A DNA stretch of 64,000 nucleotides from Burkholderia ambifaria (GCF_001443045.1 NZ_LKPJ01000007.1:143868-207867); one strand, 5' to 3'. Counted from the stretch's first letter, positions 17,097 to 25,093 are shown. Notes: a model not told the origin generated them from the letters alone. Numbers and translations are program-made.

Positions 17097-17311
17097 GATC
17101 GTCTTCGGATAAGGTCGCGCGGCATCGCGCGGCCGGAAACCCAACATAGCACCGGCGCGCGCCGCCCGCATCTGAAGATTTCTTTAGTCCGGCACGGAAC
17201 GTCACCAGTCGCACGGCCCTACGCACCAATTGCCGCGTGTTTTCGGCGTTTCTAGACTAGGTCCATGCAGTGTCCATTCCCGCAATCGAACCCCATCCCC
17301 AGGAGACAGCC
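17097..17311 (+). promoter_or_regulatory. iacA upstream region with CTAG sites
   Basis: 215 bases separate the divergent kinase and iacA genes. Two CTAG tetramers (17252-17255, 17257-17260), rare in this genome type, occur in TCTAGACTAGG about 52 bases before the iacA ATG. A similar CTAGG occurs before iacG and before the MFS gene. No convincing -35/-10 pair was found. Confidence 0.35.
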
Positions 17312-18505
17312 ATGCCCAATGCCGCCCTCGCCATCGACGCCGCGCCCCCCTCGCCGCATGCGGTCCGCGAAGTGGCCGCGCGGGTGTCGCCCCTCGACGC
17401 GGTGATCGAGACCGTCGCCGCGCGCCGCGACGAATTCGACCGCCTGTCGCACGTGCCGCGCGACGTGATCGCGCTGTTCAAGGAAGCCGGCATCTATCGC
17501 GCGGGCACGCCGCGCCGGTTCGGCGGCGATGCGCTCGCGCCGACCGCGTTCCTCGACATGATCGAGCGGATCGCGACCGCCGACGGGTCGGCCGCGTGGG
17601 TCGCGAGCTTCGGCTCGGCCAACGCCTATCTCGCCGCGCTGCCGCTCGCCACGCAGGCCGAACTGTACGCGAGCGGCCCCGACCAGGTGTTCGCGGGCGG
17701 GCTGTTCCCCGTGCAGCCGGCGCAGGCGGCACCCGGCGGCTGGCGCGTGACCGGCACGTGGAAGTTCGCGAGCGGCTGCAAGGGCGCCGACTGGCTCGGC
17801 GTCGGCATCGCGGTGCCCGGCGCGCAGGATGCCGCGCCGAACAAGCCGCGCACGGCCGTGTTCCGTGCCGCTGAAGTCGAGATCGTCGAGAACTGGAGCG
17901 TGGTCGGCATGCAGGGCACGGGCAGCCACGACCTGCGCGTCGACGACCGCTTCGTGCCCGAGGCGTGGACCTTCGTGCGCGGCGGCGAGGCGACCGTCGA
18001 CGAGCCGCTGTACCGCTATCCGACCGTCGCGTATGCGGCGCAGGTGCTCGCCGTGGTCAACCTCGGGCTGGCCCGCGCGGCGCTCGACGTCGCGAACCGG
18101 ATGTCGGGCGGCCGCCAGACGACTACCGGCGCACCGCGCCTCGCCGATCGCGCGTATTTCCGCATCGAGCTCGCGAAGGCCGAGGCGCAGCTGCGCTCGG
18201 CGCGCGCGTTCTTCTACGACGCGACCGACTCGGTCTGGCAATCGATCCTCGCCGGGAACCCCGTGACGCCCGAGCAGGTCAGCCTGCTGAGGCTCGCCGC
18301 CACGCATATCGCGCGCGAAGGCGCGAGCGTCGTCGAGCGCGCGTACCGCCTCGGCGGCACGGCCGCGATCTATCGCACGCATCCGCTGCAGCGCCTCTTG
18401 CGCGACGCGATGGTCGTCACGCAGCACGCGTTTCTCGGCGAAGGCAACTTCGACGGCGCGGGCGCGGTGTTTACCGGCGTCACGCCGTTTCCCGGCTATC
18501 TGTAA
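17312..18505 (+). CDS. iacA: Indole-3-acetate monooxygenase IacA (acyl-CoA-dehydrogenase-like)
   Basis: A 397-residue flavin-dependent monooxygenase with an acyl-CoA dehydrogenase fold, of the HsaA/IacA group. It starts by hydroxylating the indole ring of indole-3-acetate using reduced flavin from a separate reductase (IacG). Family marks include RYGG-like FRRFGGDALAP near residue 55, TWKFASGCKGADW in the beta domain, WSVVGMQGTGSHDLRVDD and the C-terminal helix with RLGGTAAIYRTHPLQRLLRD. AGGAGA lies correctly before the ATG at 17312. It heads the run iacA-iacB-iacI-iacH-iacE on the plus strand, all closely spaced. The call is firm from the combination of family and neighbours. Confidence 0.9.
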   Translation: MPNAALAIDAAPPSPHAVREVAARVSPLDAVIETVAARRDEFDRLSHVPRDVIALFKEAGIYRAGTPRRFGGDALAPTAFLDMIERIATADGSAAWVASFGSANAYLAALPLATQAELYASGPDQVFAGGLFPVQPAQAAPGGWRVTGTWKFASGCKGADWLGVGIAVPGAQDAAPNKPRTAVFRAAEVEIVENWSVVGMQGTGSHDLRVDDRFVPEAWTFVRGGEATVDEPLYRYPTVAYAAQVLAVVNLGLARAALDVANRMSGGRQTTTGAPRLADRAYFRIELAKAEAQLRSARAFFYDATDSVWQSILAGNPVTPEQVSLLRLAATHIAREGASVVERAYRLGGTAAIYRTHPLQRLLRDAMVVTQHAFLGEGNFDGAGAVFTGVTPFPGYL

Positions 18506-18558
18506 TCCGCGTCGATTCGCTTCGACGCCGCTCAACGCATTCTTCAGGAGAACCTGTC

Positions 18559-18936
18559 ATGTCCGATTCGAATCCGCTGCCGCTGCGCGTGCTGTTCTGC
18601 TGCGGCGTGTCGCAAAACTTCTTCGACCTGCCGCGCGAGAAGATCGGCGAAGTGTGGCAAGCGTACGGCGCGATGCTCGCCGCCGTCGAGGCGATGCCCG
18701 GCGTGCGCGTGCTCGGCGTGATGGATGACGACCGCCTCGTCGTCGGCCAGGCCGACGGCGCGCCGTGGACGTTCTACATCATGGCCGACGTCGCCGACTT
18801 CGACACGACGGTCGCGGTCTGCAATCTGTACCGCACGACGCCCGTCGGCGAATACAACCTGTGGCGCTACGGCAAGATCGAGGCGCGGGTCGGCCGCGCG
18901 ATGACCGTGCCGCCGGCCGCGAAGCCCGCAGCGTGA
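18559..18936 (+). CDS. iacB: IacB-like small protein of unknown role
   Basis: A 125-residue protein, 53 bases after iacA with AGGAG before its ATG. It has no recognisable catalytic motif; the sequence alternates short hydrophobic strands and helices (LPLRVLFCCGVSQNFFDLP at the start, WTFYIMADVADFDTTVAVC in the middle), suggesting a small alpha-beta barrel-type fold like dimeric ferredoxin-like proteins. The identification as IacB rests on position between iacA and iacI and on its size. Its role in indole-3-acetate breakdown is not established from sequence; an accessory role in the first oxidation step is possible. Confidence 0.75.
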   Translation: MSDSNPLPLRVLFCCGVSQNFFDLPREKIGEVWQAYGAMLAAVEAMPGVRVLGVMDDDRLVVGQADGAPWTFYIMADVADFDTTVAVCNLYRTTPVGEYNLWRYGKIEARVGRAMTVPPAAKPAA

Positions 18937-18944
18937 GGCGCGCG

Positions 18945-19478
18945 ATGACCGGCCCCGATTCTTCGCGCTTGATCACGGCGCTCGAAGCGCTTGAGCGGCG
19001 CGTGGCGACGCTCGACGCCGAACGCGCGGTACGCGCGACGATCACGCGCTACATGGCGCTGTGCGACGTGCCCGAGGATGCCGGCGACGGCCCGGCGCTC
19101 GCTGCGCTGTTCACGGCCGACGCGGTGTGGGAAGGCATCGGCCCACAGTACGCGCGCAAGTTCGGCCGCCTCGAGGGCACGGAGGCGATCGTCGCGATGC
19201 TGCGCCGCTATCTGCCGCCCGATCCGCATTTCGCGGCGAACCTGCATTTCCTGACGTCGGAGTCGATCGACGTCGGCGCCGATCATGCGAGCGCATGCGG
19301 CCGCTGGATCATGCTGCAAGCATCGCGCTACGCGGACGGCGCGGCCGAGCTGATCGCCGCGCGGCTGACCGTCGACTTCGCGCCAGCCGACGACGGCACG
19401 ACCTGGCTGATCCGCCATTTCCGCACCGAGCGCGTGCTCGACGGCCCGTGGCCGCTCGCCGCCGCGCCGCAATCCTGA
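18945..19478 (+). CDS. iacI: SnoaL/NTF2-like protein IacI
   Basis: A 177-residue protein with an SnoaL-like cone fold: an N-terminal helix ERAVRATITRYMALCD, then DGPALAALFTADAVWEG and the central ANLHFLTSESIDVGADHASACG strands. The same fold is used by dioxygenase beta subunits and small isomerases. The start at 18945 lies 8 bases after the iacB stop, with GAGG overlapping that stop codon. The position between iacB and iacH and the fold match IacI of known iac clusters. Whether it is catalytic is not visible; it has no obvious metal or cofactor motif. Confidence 0.8.
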   Translation: MTGPDSSRLITALEALERRVATLDAERAVRATITRYMALCDVPEDAGDGPALAALFTADAVWEGIGPQYARKFGRLEGTEAIVAMLRRYLPPDPHFAANLHFLTSESIDVGADHASACGRWIMLQASRYADGAAELIAARLTVDFAPADDGTTWLIRHFRTERVLDGPWPLAAAPQS

Positions 19479-19510
19479 ACCCTTTCACTCCGCTCGCACG
19501 CCATCGCACC

Positions 19511-20635
19511 ATGACAGGCTTCATCGATACCTTCACGCTGGGCGGCCCGGGCCCGACGATCGCGATCAAGGACACGATCGACATCGCCGGCCATCCGACC
19601 CGCGCGGCCAGCCGCGCGCTCGCCGACGCGCCGCCCGCCGCGCAGCACGCGGACGTGGTCCGCCTGCTGCTCGACGCCGGCTGGCAGATCGCCGGCAAAG
19701 CGAACATGCACGAGCTCGCGTTCGGCATGACCGGCATCAACGACACCACCGGTACGCCGGTCAATCCGCAGGACCCGACGCGCATTCCGGGCGGCTCGTC
19801 GAGCGGGTCGGCGTCGCTCGTCGGGCTCGGCGTCGTCGACGCCGCGCTCGGCACCGACACCGGCGGCTCGATTCGCGGGCCGGCCGCCTGCTGCGGCGTG
19901 GTCGGGCTGAAGCCGACGTTCGGCCGCGTATCGCGGTGCGGCGTCGCGCCTGCCGACACCACGCTCGATTGCGTCGGGCCGTTCGCGCGCGACGTCCGCA
20001 CGCTCGCGGCCGTGATGGCCGCCATCGCACCGGACTTCGATCCGGCGCGTGCGGCAGCGCCCGTTGCCGGCTGCACGGTCGCGCACGTGCTCGCCGATAC
20101 CGATCCGGCGATCGCCGCCGCGCTCGACGCGGCGGTACGCGCAGCGGGCCTGCGCACGCACGATGTCGTGCTCGACGAACTGCCTGCCGCGTTCACGGCG
20201 GGGCTCGCCGTCATCAACGCGGAAACGTCGCGCGCATTCGGGCACCTCGTCGCAACCGGCAAGCTCGGCGCGGATCTCGATGCGCGGCTGCGCACGGCCG
20301 CACAGACGACGCCGGCCTCACTCGCGCAAGCCGAAGCCGTACGCGCGCGCTTCACCGCGCAGGTCGATGCCGCGCTCGACCGCGCGGACGTGCTGGTGCT
20401 GCCGACGCTGCCCGCGCTGCCGATCACGCTTGCGCAGGCACGCGACGGCGTATCGGTCATCGCGATGTCGTCGCTGATCCGGCCGTTCAACCTGAGCGGC
20501 CATCCGGCGCTCAGCCTGCCGCTGCCGCTCGCCGGAACGCCGCTGAAGGCCGGGTTGCAGATCGTCGGACGCAAGGGCGCGGACGAACTGGTGTGCGCGA
20601 TTGCAGCACACTTCGAAGCGGCACTTGCCGCATGA
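19511..20635 (+). CDS. iacH: Amidase-family hydrolase IacH
   Basis: A 374-residue amidase-signature enzyme. The Ser-cisSer-Lys triad is visible: K20 in TIAIKDTIDIAG, the cis-serine in PGGSSSGSA (about 93-101) and the nucleophile S120 in GTDTGGSIRGPA. It is somewhat shorter than typical amidases (450-500) because the N-terminal helical part is reduced, as in some AtzF/biuret-type members. IacH is an expected member of the iac set, where its exact step remains unclear. The gene is 32 bases after iacI and continues the iacABIHE run. Start chosen at 19511 as the first in-frame ATG before the conserved lysine. Confidence 0.85.
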   Translation: MTGFIDTFTLGGPGPTIAIKDTIDIAGHPTRAASRALADAPPAAQHADVVRLLLDAGWQIAGKANMHELAFGMTGINDTTGTPVNPQDPTRIPGGSSSGSASLVGLGVVDAALGTDTGGSIRGPAACCGVVGLKPTFGRVSRCGVAPADTTLDCVGPFARDVRTLAAVMAAIAPDFDPARAAAPVAGCTVAHVLADTDPAIAAALDAAVRAAGLRTHDVVLDELPAAFTAGLAVINAETSRAFGHLVATGKLGADLDARLRTAAQTTPASLAQAEAVRARFTAQVDAALDRADVLVLPTLPALPITLAQARDGVSVIAMSSLIRPFNLSGHPALSLPLPLAGTPLKAGLQIVGRKGADELVCAIAAHFEAALAA

Positions 20636-20691
20636 ACCACGATGCGGGCGCCGCTTCGGCCACGCGCCCGCGAACCAGGGAATCACGCACC

Positions 20692-21435
20692 ATGTCAGAC
20701 CGAGTCGTCCTCGTCACCGGCGCCGCGCGCGGGCTCGGCGCCATCATCGCCGAACGCTTCCACGCGGCCGGCTATCGCGTCGCGCTGGCCGACATCGCCG
20801 CCGACGCCATTCATGCGCACGCACGCGAACTCGACCCGAGCGGCGAACGCGCGATCGCGCTGCCGCTCGACGTCACGTCGAAACGCGATTTCGAAGCCGC
20901 GCGCGATGCGCTCGTCGCGCGCTGGGGCGCGATCGACGTGCTCGTGAACAATGCCGGCGCATCGAAGGTCGTGCCCGCGATGGAGATCACGGCCGAGCAG
21001 TTCGACCAGGTGATCGACGTGAACCTGCGCAGCGTGCTGTTCGGCTGCCAGGTGTTCGGCCAGTACTTCGCGACGCGCGGCGCGGGCCGCATCGTCAACA
21101 TCGCGTCGCTCGCCGGGCAGAACGGCGGCTCGGCGACGGGCGCGCACTATGCGGCCGCGAAAGGCGGCACGCTGACGCTGACCAAGGTGTTCGCGCGCGA
21201 CCTCGCCGCGCAGGGCGTGACCGTCAACGCGATCTCGCCGGGCCCGCTCGATCTGCCGATCGTCTACGAAAGCGTCGCGCCTGAAAAGCTGCGGCAGGTG
21301 CTCGCGAGCCTGCCGGGCGGCAAGCTCGGGTCGGCCGGTTTCGTCGCGGATGCGGCGGTGCTGCTCGCGTCGGGCGACGCGCATTTCGCGAACGGCGCGT
21401 GCTGGGACATCAACGGCGGGTTGTACATGCGTTGA
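20692..21435 (+). CDS. iacE: Short-chain dehydrogenase IacE
   Basis: A 247-residue classical SDR: TGAARGLG nucleotide motif at 9-16, NNAG at 86-89, and catalytic S139, Y153 and K157 (HYAAAKGG). The C-terminus FANGACWDINGGLYMR is typical of FabG-like enzymes. In the iac pathway IacE is a dehydrogenase/reductase acting on an indole-3-acetate oxidation product. It closes the plus-strand operon; 21 bases after its stop begins a twelve-copy 9-bp tandem array, beyond which lies the convergent response regulator gene. Confidence 0.88.
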   Translation: MSDRVVLVTGAARGLGAIIAERFHAAGYRVALADIAADAIHAHARELDPSGERAIALPLDVTSKRDFEAARDALVARWGAIDVLVNNAGASKVVPAMEITAEQFDQVIDVNLRSVLFGCQVFGQYFATRGAGRIVNIASLAGQNGGSATGAHYAAAKGGTLTLTKVFARDLAAQGVTVNAISPGPLDLPIVYESVAPEKLRQVLASLPGGKLGSAGFVADAAVLLASGDAHFANGACWDINGGLYMR

Positions 21436-21456
21436 GCGCGTTGCGTGGCCGCGCGT

Positions 21457-21564
21457 GTCGTGCTTGTCGTGCTTGTCGTGCTTGTCGTGCTTGTCGTGCT
21501 TGTCGTGCTTGTCGTGCTTGTCGTGCTTGTCGTGCTTGTCGTGCTTGTCGTGCTTGTCGTGCTT
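21457..21564. repeat. Tandem repeat, 12 perfect copies of a 9-bp unit
   Basis: GTCGTGCTT is repeated twelve times without mismatch, followed by GTCGAC. It sits between the convergent ends of iacE and the response regulator gene. Unit length and setting equal those of the array after iacF, and both units contain GTCG, but the remaining five bases differ. Confidence 0.97.
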
Positions 21565-21602
21565 GTCGACCACGACGCGCGCTTCGACGCGTGCGAATCC
21601 GT

Positions 21603-22235
21603 CTAGCGCGGCGTGTCGCCGTCGTCGCCCCACACGACCATCACGTCGCGCACCAGCGCGGCGATCGACGTCGCACCGAGCTTCTCCTTGATGCTCGCGC
21701 GATGCACGTCGACGGTCTTCACGCTGATCGACAGGTCCGACGCGATCTGCTTGCTGCCCTTGCCGTCGACGACGCCGCGCAGCACCTCCTTCTCGCGTGC
21801 GGTCAACGCGTCGAGCCGCTGGCGCAGCACGCGGTGCCGCTGGCCGACCGCGTGCCGCTGCTGCGCGAGCCGCAGCGCGCGTTGCACGCGCTCGAGCATC
21901 TGCTGCGAGTTGTACGGCTTCTCGACGAAATCGATCGCGCCGTTCTGCAGTGCGCGCACGGACATCGGAATATCGCCGTGACCGCTGACGAAGATCACCG
22001 GCAGCGTCGCGCCGCGCGCGTTCAGTTCCGCCTGCACGTCGAACCCGCTTTTCTCCGGCATCCGCACGTCGAGCACCAGGCACGCGGGCAGGTTCACGTC
22101 GAAGCGCGCGAGGAAATCGGCCGCGTTCGCGAAGCCTTCGGATGCGATACCGACCGATTCGAGCAGCCAGGCGAGCGACGTCCGCATGCCGCTGTCGTCG
22201 TCGACGATATATACGATCGGAGCGGGTGACGTCAT
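21603..22235 (-). CDS. FixJ/NarL-family response regulator
   Basis: A 210-residue regulator: receiver domain (1-125) with D56 in CLVLDVRMPEKSG as phosphorylation site and the VEKPY lysine, then a LuxR-type helix-turn-helix (about 150-205; LTAREKEVLRGVVDG, then SDLSISVKTVDVHRASIKEKL). This is the FixJ pattern. The cognate kinase is probably the PAS kinase at 15615, separated by the iacABIHE operon. It is divergent from iacG across 334 bases and convergent with iacE. By analogy with P. phytofirmans it should activate iac promoters in response to indole-3-acetate. ATG at 22235 chosen because the receiver fold starts at once. Confidence 0.88.
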   Translation of the reverse strand: MTSPAPIVYIVDDDSGMRTSLAWLLESVGIASEGFANAADFLARFDVNLPACLVLDVRMPEKSGFDVQAELNARGATLPVIFVSGHGDIPMSVRALQNGAIDFVEKPYNSQQMLERVQRALRLAQQRHAVGQRHRVLRQRLDALTAREKEVLRGVVDGKGSKQIASDLSISVKTVDVHRASIKEKLGATSIAALVRDVMVVWGDDGDTPR

Positions 22236-22569
22236 CGGGGTGTCTCGCAAGATATCGGTATCGGTGCCGCACGCGCCGCAGGTGATGCAAGCGTCGTTCG
22301 TCGGGGGTATGCGGCACATCATAGCGAGCCGAAAATGCGCTGAATACCCCTTTACGTCCCGCACGAACGCCCGATCGCACATTTTTTCGCGCGCCGTGCC
22401 GCGCATCTAGGTAGAACCTTTAGACGCGTTGGCGGGAACGCCAGCTTCGGCATCAATCGTGCGAATGTTCGCCCGCATTTTCGCGACGTACGCTTGAGTC
22501 AAACGTCGACGATCCGATGCCGCATCGACGGCAGGCACGATCGCCGCCCTCATTCACCCAGGAGCGCCC
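22236..22569. other. Divergent intergenic region, response regulator/iacG, 334 bases
   Basis: No gene is seen. A CTAG-containing segment (CTAGGTAGAACC, 22407-22418) about 160 bases before the iacG ATG resembles the site upstream of iacA and may be a binding site for the FixJ-like regulator. The iacG end has a good AGGAG before the ATG. Confidence 0.4.
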
Positions 22570-23115
22570 ATGTCCGCAACGACCGATACCCCGCAACCGG
22601 CACGCGCCGAACCGACCGACGCGCAAAAGGCCTTCCGGCAAGCGATGGCCCACCTCGGTGCGGCCGTCAACGTGATCACGAGCGCGGGGCCGCACGGCCG
22701 CTGCGGGATCACCGCAAGCGCCGTCTGTTCCGTCACCGACGCGCCGCCGACGCTGCTCGTGTGCCTGAACCGTTCGAGCGCGATGCACGCGATCTTCGAA
22801 CGCAATCGGCACGTGTGCATCAACGTGCTGCCGGCCGAGCACGAGCTGCTCGCGCGGCATTTCGCAGGGCTCACCGAGTTGCCGATGGAGCGCCGCTTCG
22901 AGCTGCCGGTGTGGGATCGCGGCGAGCAGGACGTGCCCGTGCTGCGCGATGCGCTTGCGAGCCTGCAGGGCACGATCGCCGAGATGAAGGAAGTCGGCTC
23001 GCATTCGGTGATGTTCATCGAGGCGACGTCGATCCGCGTGCGCAACGACGGCGACAGCCTCATCTACTTCAGCCGCGCGTTCCATCGCGTGTCGCGCACC
23101 GCCTGCGTGCGGTAA
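22570..23115 (+). CDS. iacG: Flavin reductase IacG
   Basis: A 181-residue flavin:NADH reductase of the HpaC/flavin_Reduct family. After a 25-residue polar start come FRQAMAHLGAAVNVITSAG, the GITASAVCSVTDAPPTLLVCLN flavin-binding stretch and a GSHSVMFIEA strand. It would provide reduced flavin to the two-component monooxygenase IacA. It is separated from the other iac genes by the response regulator gene and has its own upstream region, so it is probably a single-gene unit of the same regulon. AGGAG at 22559-22563 supports the start. Confidence 0.87.
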   Translation: MSATTDTPQPARAEPTDAQKAFRQAMAHLGAAVNVITSAGPHGRCGITASAVCSVTDAPPTLLVCLNRSSAMHAIFERNRHVCINVLPAEHELLARHFAGLTELPMERRFELPVWDRGEQDVPVLRDALASLQGTIAEMKEVGSHSVMFIEATSIRVRNDGDSLIYFSRAFHRVSRTACVR

Positions 23116-23168
23116 CGGTCAGGGCAACGAAAGGGTGCCGCGCTCGCCGGACGCGCGCTCACGCAGGG

Positions 23169-24428
23169 CTACGCCGCCGCCCGCAACGCGCGCTGGCCGG
23201 CCGCGAGCGCCGCGCCCGCGAACAGCGTCAGCGCCGAATACACGAGCCCGCGCGCGAGCCCCGCGCTGTCCGACACCCAGCCGATCGCGACGGGCCCGGC
23301 GATCTGCCCGAACGCGAAAACCGTCGTGAACGCGCTGATGCCTTTCGCCCAGCCTTGCGGCGGCAGGTTGTGGCGCACGAACGCGGTGGTCGCCGCGACC
23401 GCCGACAGGAACGTCGCGCCGAACAGCACGCCCGACGCGAACGCGGCCGCCGGATGCACGAACAGCGCCGGCATCAGCGTCGCGACGCCGAGCAGCGCGT
23501 TGAGCACGGCCAGCGCCTGGCCGCCGCGCATCCGGTCGAGCAACCCCGACCACAGCCGTGCCGACACGACGGTCGCGACGCCGAGCACCACGTAGAACGC
23601 GGATACGATCGTGCCGCTCATTCCCGCGCCGCGCAGCAGCGCGACGATGAACGTCATGTAGCCGATATACCCGACACCGAAGAGGCCGTAGCCCGCGAGC
23701 GCGAGTGCGAAGCGCGCGGGGCTCGCGGTCGCGGCCGGCGCGGCGCCGTCGCGCGGCGCGGACGGTGCCGCATGCATGCGCTCGATGCGATGCGCGGCCG
23801 ACACGGCCAGCATCGAGAACAGCACGCATGCGGCGGCGAGCGCGAACCACGCGGGCTGCCAGCCGTGCGCGTGCTGCGCGCCAGGCACGAGCGTCGCCGG
23901 CACGAGCAGCGACGACGCGACGATGCCCCACCCCGTGCCGCCGTAATAGAGCCCGAGCAGCAGCCCCGCATCGCGCGGCGACGCGGACGCGAGCCGCGCG
24001 GCCAGCACGCCGCCGCTGATGAAGATCAGCGCGCTGCCGACGCCCGTCGCGAGCCGCTCGACGAGCAGCGCATGCATGCTCGACGAGAGCCCGCATGCGG
24101 CCATCAGCACCGCGGTCAGCGCGCAGCCGGCCGCGAGCAGCGTGCCGGTGCGCCAGCGCCGCGACAGGAACGGGAACGTGAGCGCGCCGATCAGGTAGCC
24201 GGCCGCGTTGGCCGTGTTCAGCGCGCCGGCCTGCGCGAAGGTCCAGCCGAGATCGGCCTTCATCGGCGGCAGCAGCAGCGCATACGAGAAGCGCGCGAGA
24301 CCGAGCGCGATCGCGCTGCCGAGCGACAGGCCGATCGCAAGCCGCCATGCGGCCATGTGGTCGGGTTCGGTGGCGCCGGCATCCGGCCGTGCTCGGCCGG
24401 CGTGCTCGGGCTGCGGCGCTGCGCGCAT
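23169..24428 (-). CDS. MFS transporter, YbfB/YjiJ-like family
   Basis: A 419-residue twelve-helix carrier. The first helix with GLARFSYALLLPPMKADLGW and the following AGALNTANAAGYLIGAL are typical of the YbfB/YjiJ MFS family, whose substrates are poorly known. A basic, proline-rich 25-residue N-terminus precedes helix 1; a second ATG at the end of that stretch (MAAWRLAIGL) is an alternative start. The gene is convergent with iacG across 53 bases and divergent from the peptide gene at 24930 across 501 bases. No link to either unit can be shown. Confidence 0.83.
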   Translation of the reverse strand: MRAAPQPEHAGRARPDAGATEPDHMAAWRLAIGLSLGSAIALGLARFSYALLLPPMKADLGWTFAQAGALNTANAAGYLIGALTFPFLSRRWRTGTLLAAGCALTAVLMAACGLSSSMHALLVERLATGVGSALIFISGGVLAARLASASPRDAGLLLGLYYGGTGWGIVASSLLVPATLVPGAQHAHGWQPAWFALAAACVLFSMLAVSAAHRIERMHAAPSAPRDGAAPAATASPARFALALAGYGLFGVGYIGYMTFIVALLRGAGMSGTIVSAFYVVLGVATVVSARLWSGLLDRMRGGQALAVLNALLGVATLMPALFVHPAAAFASGVLFGATFLSAVAATTAFVRHNLPPQGWAKGISAFTTVFAFGQIAGPVAIGWVSDSAGLARGLVYSALTLFAGAALAAGQRALRAAA

Positions 24429-24800
24429 CGCGGTGTCTCCATCGTGGTTCGAATCGTGCCGCCGGGACGGCGGTGCGCGCGTGGTTGCTGCCCGCGCGTG
24501 AAGTCGTCAGATGGTGCCAGAAAATCGGCGCTGCCGCCGGAGCCGGCTCGCCCGCAGCCGGCCGCCGATTCGCGGGCACGATCGTCGCGCACGCGGCGTT
24601 CGTGAATGGTGGAAATCGAAACGATCGATACGATTGGATTCAGGGTTTAAAAAAGCCATATGAATCGATTAATCGGTCACGGCCCCGATATTCGATAAAA
24701 AATCGATGCGCTTCATAAGATTCGATTTATTCGCCTTCATCGCACGACGTCGAACGAACCCGCTTGTTTAGCACGTTTCGGCTAAAAACCTTGCAACGCA

Positions 24801-24829
24801 TTGCATTCGCGAAATCGTCAGACTAATAT
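24801..24829 (+). promoter_or_regulatory. Sigma-70-like promoter of the small-peptide operon
   Basis: TTGCAT (24801-24806) and TAATAT (24824-24829) are exactly 17 bases apart. An additional TTGCA ten bases upstream makes a direct repeat on the same helix face. The start of transcription would fall near 24836, leaving a leader of roughly 95 bases. Confidence 0.65.
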
Positions 24830-24841
24830 CGACGCCACTCG

Positions 24842-24889
24842 TCCGGTATTCAAAAAATGCCGGATGAGCGGCGGTAATCCCTTTACCGC
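24842..24889 (+). promoter_or_regulatory. Two consecutive leader hairpins
   Basis: Hairpin 1: TCCGGTATT (24842-24850) with AATGCCGGA (24856-24864), one wobble, 5-base loop. Hairpin 2: GCGGTAA (24871-24877) with TTACCGC (24883-24889), perfect, 5-base loop. They fill most of the predicted leader before the peptide start and could control its translation or message stability. No U-run follows, so they are not classical terminators. Confidence 0.55.
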
Positions 24890-24929
24890 GCTTTCATGTT
24901 GAATCGCTGTTCACCACAGGAGAATTGAC

Positions 24930-25052
24930 ATGCAGGAAACCCGGCAGATCGAATTGCTTGACTGGATGCAGGAAGACACGCATCCCGAGGCCGTCGACAT
25001 GATGGTCGAGGATGCCGTGGTGCCGTTCGGCACCGCGCTCTGGCCGGTCTGA
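24930..25052 (+). CDS. 40-residue peptide, candidate RiPP-type precursor
   Basis: An ATG with AGGAGA six bases upstream opens a 40-codon frame. Residues 1-29 are very acidic (MQETRQIELLDWMQED at the start, then AVDMMVEDA), and the last eleven are hydrophobic and aromatic, ending VVPFGTALWPV. This leader-plus-core look is that of precursor peptides of ribosomally made natural products. It has its own promoter and structured leader, and is followed after a perfect hairpin by a metalloenzyme gene in the same direction. It is too short for most gene finders. I do not recognise a known peptide family. A regulatory leader peptide is an alternative, but no run of a single amino acid is seen. Confidence 0.6.
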   Translation: MQETRQIELLDWMQEDTHPEAVDMMVEDAVVPFGTALWPV

Positions 25053-25069
25053 GCGGCCAGCCCGTTCCC

Positions 25070-25093
25070 GCGGAAGGGCCGCGGCCCTTCCGC
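25070..25093 (+). promoter_or_regulatory. Perfect 11-bp hairpin between peptide and enzyme genes
   Basis: GCGGAAGGGCC (25070-25080) and GGCCCTTCCGC (25083-25093) form an uninterrupted stem with a GC spacer, giving in practice a 9-bp stem and 6-base loop. No U-run follows, so it probably stabilises the upstream peptide message or dampens read-through rather than fully terminating. Confidence 0.7.

Larger units (their letters stand above)
24429..24929. other. Long AT-rich control region before the small-peptide operon
   Basis: 501 bases without a credible gene. From 24605 the base composition drops well below the surroundings, with repeated ATCGAT/ATTCGAT motifs (for example AATCGATT and AAAATCGATG). 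The right end holds a promoter (24801-24829) and two hairpins described separately. The low GC suggests either a strong regulatory region or recently gained DNA. Confidence 0.6.

Noticed and set aside
20695..22380. A 561-residue minus-strand frame running through iacE, the second array and the response regulator
   Set aside because: It overlaps two well-supported genes, is extremely arginine-rich and includes the repeat array as HDK repeats; it is a GC-driven shadow.
24347..24718. Coding frame through the AT-rich region upstream of the peptide gene
   Set aside because: Overlaps the start of the MFS gene and ends in low-GC non-coding sequence; no ribosome site.
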